Under the pieces are notes generated by a model. The model had not been told where the DNA came from, did no database searches, and saw only the letters and a list, made by a program, of their open reading frames with translations. From Acidobacteriota bacterium (GTDB lineage Bacteria; Acidobacteriota; Terriglobia; Versatilivoradales; Versatilivoraceae): a stretch of 64,000 bases of DNA. A program made the translations under genes and the position numbers. Shown here in pieces: positions 61,376-64,000 of the stretch. Each line of letters starts with the position of its first letter. The stretch's first letter is position 1. The DNA lies in NCBI GenBank assembly GCA_022826755.1, contig JAJDUG010000072.1, positions 182,236 to 246,235 on the forward strand, written 5' to 3'.

Positions 61376-63571
61376 TCACAAAACAGGACCGTCATGCAGC
61401 CTGATACTGGCGAAACGAACGGCGAGAGTCCGGACATCACTGTTCACTCCCAACTCACGAGGCGCGACCGCATTCGGGAACTTGAAGCCGATTACCACAT
61501 CCTCTTCCCGGAAATAGTCAGCAGGCACCTCTATTGAATGGCTTCCCAGCTCGCGTTCGGTAAGCACCCATTCACCCACGAATTCGCCGTTGACATGGAT
61601 CAAAACCCGCTGATGCGGCAGCAGCCCTCTCGCGAGAAAAGGGAGCATTGTAGCGCTGAGAACCACCCTGTCCCGCTTTGGCGGCGATATCCTGAAACTC
61701 AGTCTTGCCTCATCCGCCTTGGTCCAAGTCGTACTCTCACTATCGCTGGAAATGCTCCACCCGTCCAGCAGAAATCGATGTACGTTTCCGCTTCTACCAA
61801 ACGTCAGCAGGCTCCCCCAAGGGTAATCCGTATCTCGATAATCGGCGGGTTTCTGATAGAGGGTTCCTATTGTCCACGAGGACTCCAAATAGACGCTGCC
61901 CGAAATCACGTATTCCTGCAAGGCTATGAAGAATCCTGAACGGCTGGAGGTATCGCGGTTCACCATCCCGCGAGCGTACGTTCGGTCCCGGAGCTCTCCC
62001 CTTTTGATTTCAAAAATATTCTTGCCGCCAAATTCTCCGGGCAAGCGCAGAAGTGCCACGATTGTCGCCGGCAAATCGTTCAGTTCAACCTGTGCGTCCG
62101 ATACTTGCATCCGACCCTTGCTCCGCGCCGGCTTTACCAGAAGCAACGGCAAGACGGCACCCGAAATTCGCAGCCTGGAATCTCTGCTATCGACCCAATG
62201 ACCTGAGCGGTCCTGCATTCGAAACGACAGAGAGGTCCCGTGGTCTCCCTGGATAACTATGGTGGAGTCGTCGTATAAGGAAAGCTTTCGCAGCTTGTCG
62301 AGAAATTGGAAAACCCTTTCAAGAGTATCGGCAGACTGCCGTATGACGTTCTCCCTCGTATTCTTGAGGGGCCTCCGGGCTGGAAGTTTCCTTTCATCGA
62401 CAACCAACGGGGGGTGAGGGGTGAGGAGATGAATCAACTTGTAGACAGGCGTTTCTCTACCGAGAGATGCCTCCCCGGTTAAACGCCGGAAAAACTCATT
62501 GTCGGAGAAGTGTCTGTAGTGTGTGCCCGCCGGCCCCGGGGTCATGGAGGAGATCAACCAGGCTTGTTGGTTGTATATCGCTCTCTTGATGAAATGGGGA
62601 GCCAGCCTGAATAACGACAAGTCCAGCAGAAAAGCCGCGTGCCATCGTTCTATTTCCGCCTTTTCACGAAAGGGATGAGGGATGCCGTATACCATTGCAC
62701 CCGAGTGAAGTCGCGACATCCATGACACGCCGGAGGCAACATCGATCTGGTACCCGGCTTCCGCCATTGTCCTCAGAATATTCTTGCCTTTGAATATCTG
62801 CCGATGATATTTCCAAGCGGGAATCTGATTTCGGTAGGTACTAGCGCTGATGAAAGAAGGAATGCTCAGGTGTGTCACCCTTGTCGACGTTGTGGCCTCC
62901 CTGAAAAAGGTGAATCCCTCAAAACTCTCCTCGTAATGCTTGGAACTCTCCACAAGCTCCTCAAAGACGTCCGATTGGAAACCGTCCAGGACAATATGGA
63001 TCACATTGTCGGAGGCTGAAAACCGGACCAGTCTTTCGGGAAGATCGAGACTCTCCACGAAGGGCTCGGTCTTTTGAACCAACGCGGCCCAGGGTTTCAT
63101 GAAAAACAGGGATCCCATTTGAATGGCCAGCAGCAACAATACGCCTGTCCGGACCCTCGCGACCAGGTGCCGTTTCCAGTAAAGGGCGGCAACCACGACA
63201 GCCAACCACATTGAGGAATCGACATAGCCCCTCCAGGCTTCACGATTCCAGTCTATAAAGGAGCCGTCTAGGGGGCCATAATTCCAGAGCAAGACGTCGC
63301 CTTGTAACCACAGGAGACCGCCGATCGCCGCCAGAATCGCAACGTAAACTCGTTGAGGGGTTGACGGCAAGACCATACCGAGAAACACGAGGATTGCTAC
63401 GGAGGCCAGAAAGGGAATGAGATAGAGGAGCGCGAGGCTGTAATACCCCACCGTCATTTCCTCGGCATTGGTCACGTAGATCGTGAGAGGGCAAAGGATA
63501 AAAATCTTGAGGCTGATCCAGCCAGCCAGGAGTACAAGCGTTAGAATTCTGCTTTTTTGATCAGTTGTCAT
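61376..63571 (-). CDS. Membrane-anchored alkaline-phosphatase-superfamily protein (paralogue B)
   Basis: A 731-residue protein colinear with the one at 55821-58016. It has the same N-terminal membrane region (LLAGWISLKIFILCPLTIYV), NVIHIVLDGFQSDVFEELVE, TSTRVTHLSIPSFISASTY, TPHPPLVVDE, IVIQGDHGTSLSF, NDLPATIVALLRLPGEFGG, and a matching C-terminal beta domain ending VGEWVLTERELGSHSIEVPA. The metal-site DH pair is kept (GDHGTS versus SDHGSG). By eye more than half of the residues are identical. It points toward its paralogue, with about 3.4 kb of methyltransferase, OmdA and transposon debris between them. Confidence 0.82.
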   Translation of the reverse strand: MTTDQKSRILTLVLLAGWISLKIFILCPLTIYVTNAEEMTVGYYSLALLYLIPFLASVAILVFLGMVLPSTPQRVYVAILAAIGGLLWLQGDVLLWNYGPLDGSFIDWNREAWRGYVDSSMWLAVVVAALYWKRHLVARVRTGVLLLLAIQMGSLFFMKPWAALVQKTEPFVESLDLPERLVRFSASDNVIHIVLDGFQSDVFEELVESSKHYEESFEGFTFFREATTSTRVTHLSIPSFISASTYRNQIPAWKYHRQIFKGKNILRTMAEAGYQIDVASGVSWMSRLHSGAMVYGIPHPFREKAEIERWHAAFLLDLSLFRLAPHFIKRAIYNQQAWLISSMTPGPAGTHYRHFSDNEFFRRLTGEASLGRETPVYKLIHLLTPHPPLVVDERKLPARRPLKNTRENVIRQSADTLERVFQFLDKLRKLSLYDDSTIVIQGDHGTSLSFRMQDRSGHWVDSRDSRLRISGAVLPLLLVKPARSKGRMQVSDAQVELNDLPATIVALLRLPGEFGGKNIFEIKRGELRDRTYARGMVNRDTSSRSGFFIALQEYVISGSVYLESSWTIGTLYQKPADYRDTDYPWGSLLTFGRSGNVHRFLLDGWSISSDSESTTWTKADEARLSFRISPPKRDRVVLSATMLPFLARGLLPHQRVLIHVNGEFVGEWVLTERELGSHSIEVPADYFREEDVVIGFKFPNAVAPRELGVNSDVRTLAVRFASIRLHDGPVL

Positions 63572-63895
63572 AAGATTCCACTCGAGATTTCACTCGAGTT
63601 GGTCAGCCAAGGATGGAGAATTCAAAACCTATCACGTAATCAACATTCGAGCCATTTGCAAAATTCGTTGTGGAGCATGGCAATTGGGTGGCGAACGAGA
63701 TATTTTATTCGTGACCACTTGGCAGCAAAGACCCCCGTGAACGGAAATACCTGAATCTGAAGTCCGGATGGCAGGCGGTGACCACCCGATATTGGAAGAG
63801 CGGGTGTCACCGAACGCGATGGGAGGTCTCCTCTCTGTGGAATGTGAGCAACACTCGATACTAAGTACACCGGTTCATAAGTACTACGACGTATA

Positions 63896-64000
63896 TTAGG
63901 CGGCCAGGTCGAGACGTGCAAGGAGGTCGCGAAGGTGATCCCTGGTGAATTTCCATTGGAATGGTCGAGCCAAGCGTTGGTAATGACGTTCGAACCGTCG
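63896..64000 (-). pseudogene. IS630-family transposase C-terminus, running off the window
   Basis: The last 34 codons of a minus-strand frame read RRFERHYQRLARPFQWKFTR, then DHLRDLLARL, the typical end of IS630-family transposases (YYN..AKPFxWxFT...L..LL). The 5' part lies beyond the window, so whether the element is intact cannot be judged. The 324 bp between it and paralogue B hold no gene; the element's end should lie there. Confidence 0.7.

Overview
The window is GC-rich, densely coded bacterial chromosome. The housekeeping genes are bacterial. The accessory content includes cytochrome-type DUF1549/DUF1553 and DUF1501 protein pairs, an NHL-repeat remnant, Tat-exported enolase-superfamily and sialidase-like proteins, several TTG/GTG starts, and intergenic 'CACGAAGG' repeats. 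Together these fit an environmental member of Acidobacteriota (Bryobacter/Solibacter-like) or a neighbouring phylum. This placement is inference from gene content; no 16S rRNA or tRNA gene was seen.

Layout. Positions 1-9,000 hold housekeeping genes: mtaB (cut by the window edge), lepB, hemY, secA, guaB and one small unknown gene. Positions 8,959-17,823, minus strand, hold the classical translation/RNA operon rimP-nusA-infB-ylxP-rbfA-truB-rpsO-pnp. A strong intrinsic terminator lies just upstream of rimP. Positions 17,958-29,394 hold a one-carbon module: a FadR-type regulator diverging from a promoter that carries two palindromic operators, then an unknown protein, a UroD-type methyltransferase, a corrinoid protein, a small four-cysteine protein, a ferredoxin/ASKHA reductive activator, a fused methylenetetrahydrofolate reductase, a pterin-binding methyltransferase and a 'virulence factor' family protein, followed by an SDR and two D-2-hydroxyacid dehydrogenases. 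This is the parts list of a cobamide-dependent demethylase: a methyl donor passes its methyl group to the corrinoid protein, then to tetrahydrofolate, and MTHFR oxidises the methyl-THF. The substrate cannot be read from the sequence.

Positions 29,700-46,634 hold glpX, a BASS-type transporter, an exported PPC / DUF1549-DUF1553 / DUF1501 trio, an enolase-superfamily enzyme, a sialidase-like protein, an SDR, apt, a TPR protein and uvrA. Four copies of a roughly 60-bp dispersed repeat sit in the gaps of the last six kilobases of this stretch. Positions 46,650-53,265 are mosaic: an unknown protein with a near-consensus promoter, a truncated TIM-barrel gene abutting a truncated cyclase gene, a more A/T-rich DUF262/DUF1524 (GmrSD-like) gene, then a NIPSNAP/luciferase-like pair and a class III aminotransferase.

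Positions 53,300-64,000 look like a cell-surface polysaccharide region broken by mobile-element decay. It has a small YIDPGTG-motif membrane protein, two methyltransferases, and two 731-residue membrane-anchored alkaline-phosphatase-superfamily paralogues facing each other. Remnants of IS5- and IS630-type transposases, possibly an IS1380-type transposase, and NHL and transglutaminase fragments lie between and around them.

The most interesting material is the corrinoid demethylation module with its operator, the repeat families, and the paralogue pair with its debris field. Very long antisense reading frames opposite secA, infB and the one-carbon cluster are GC-driven shadows and were left out.
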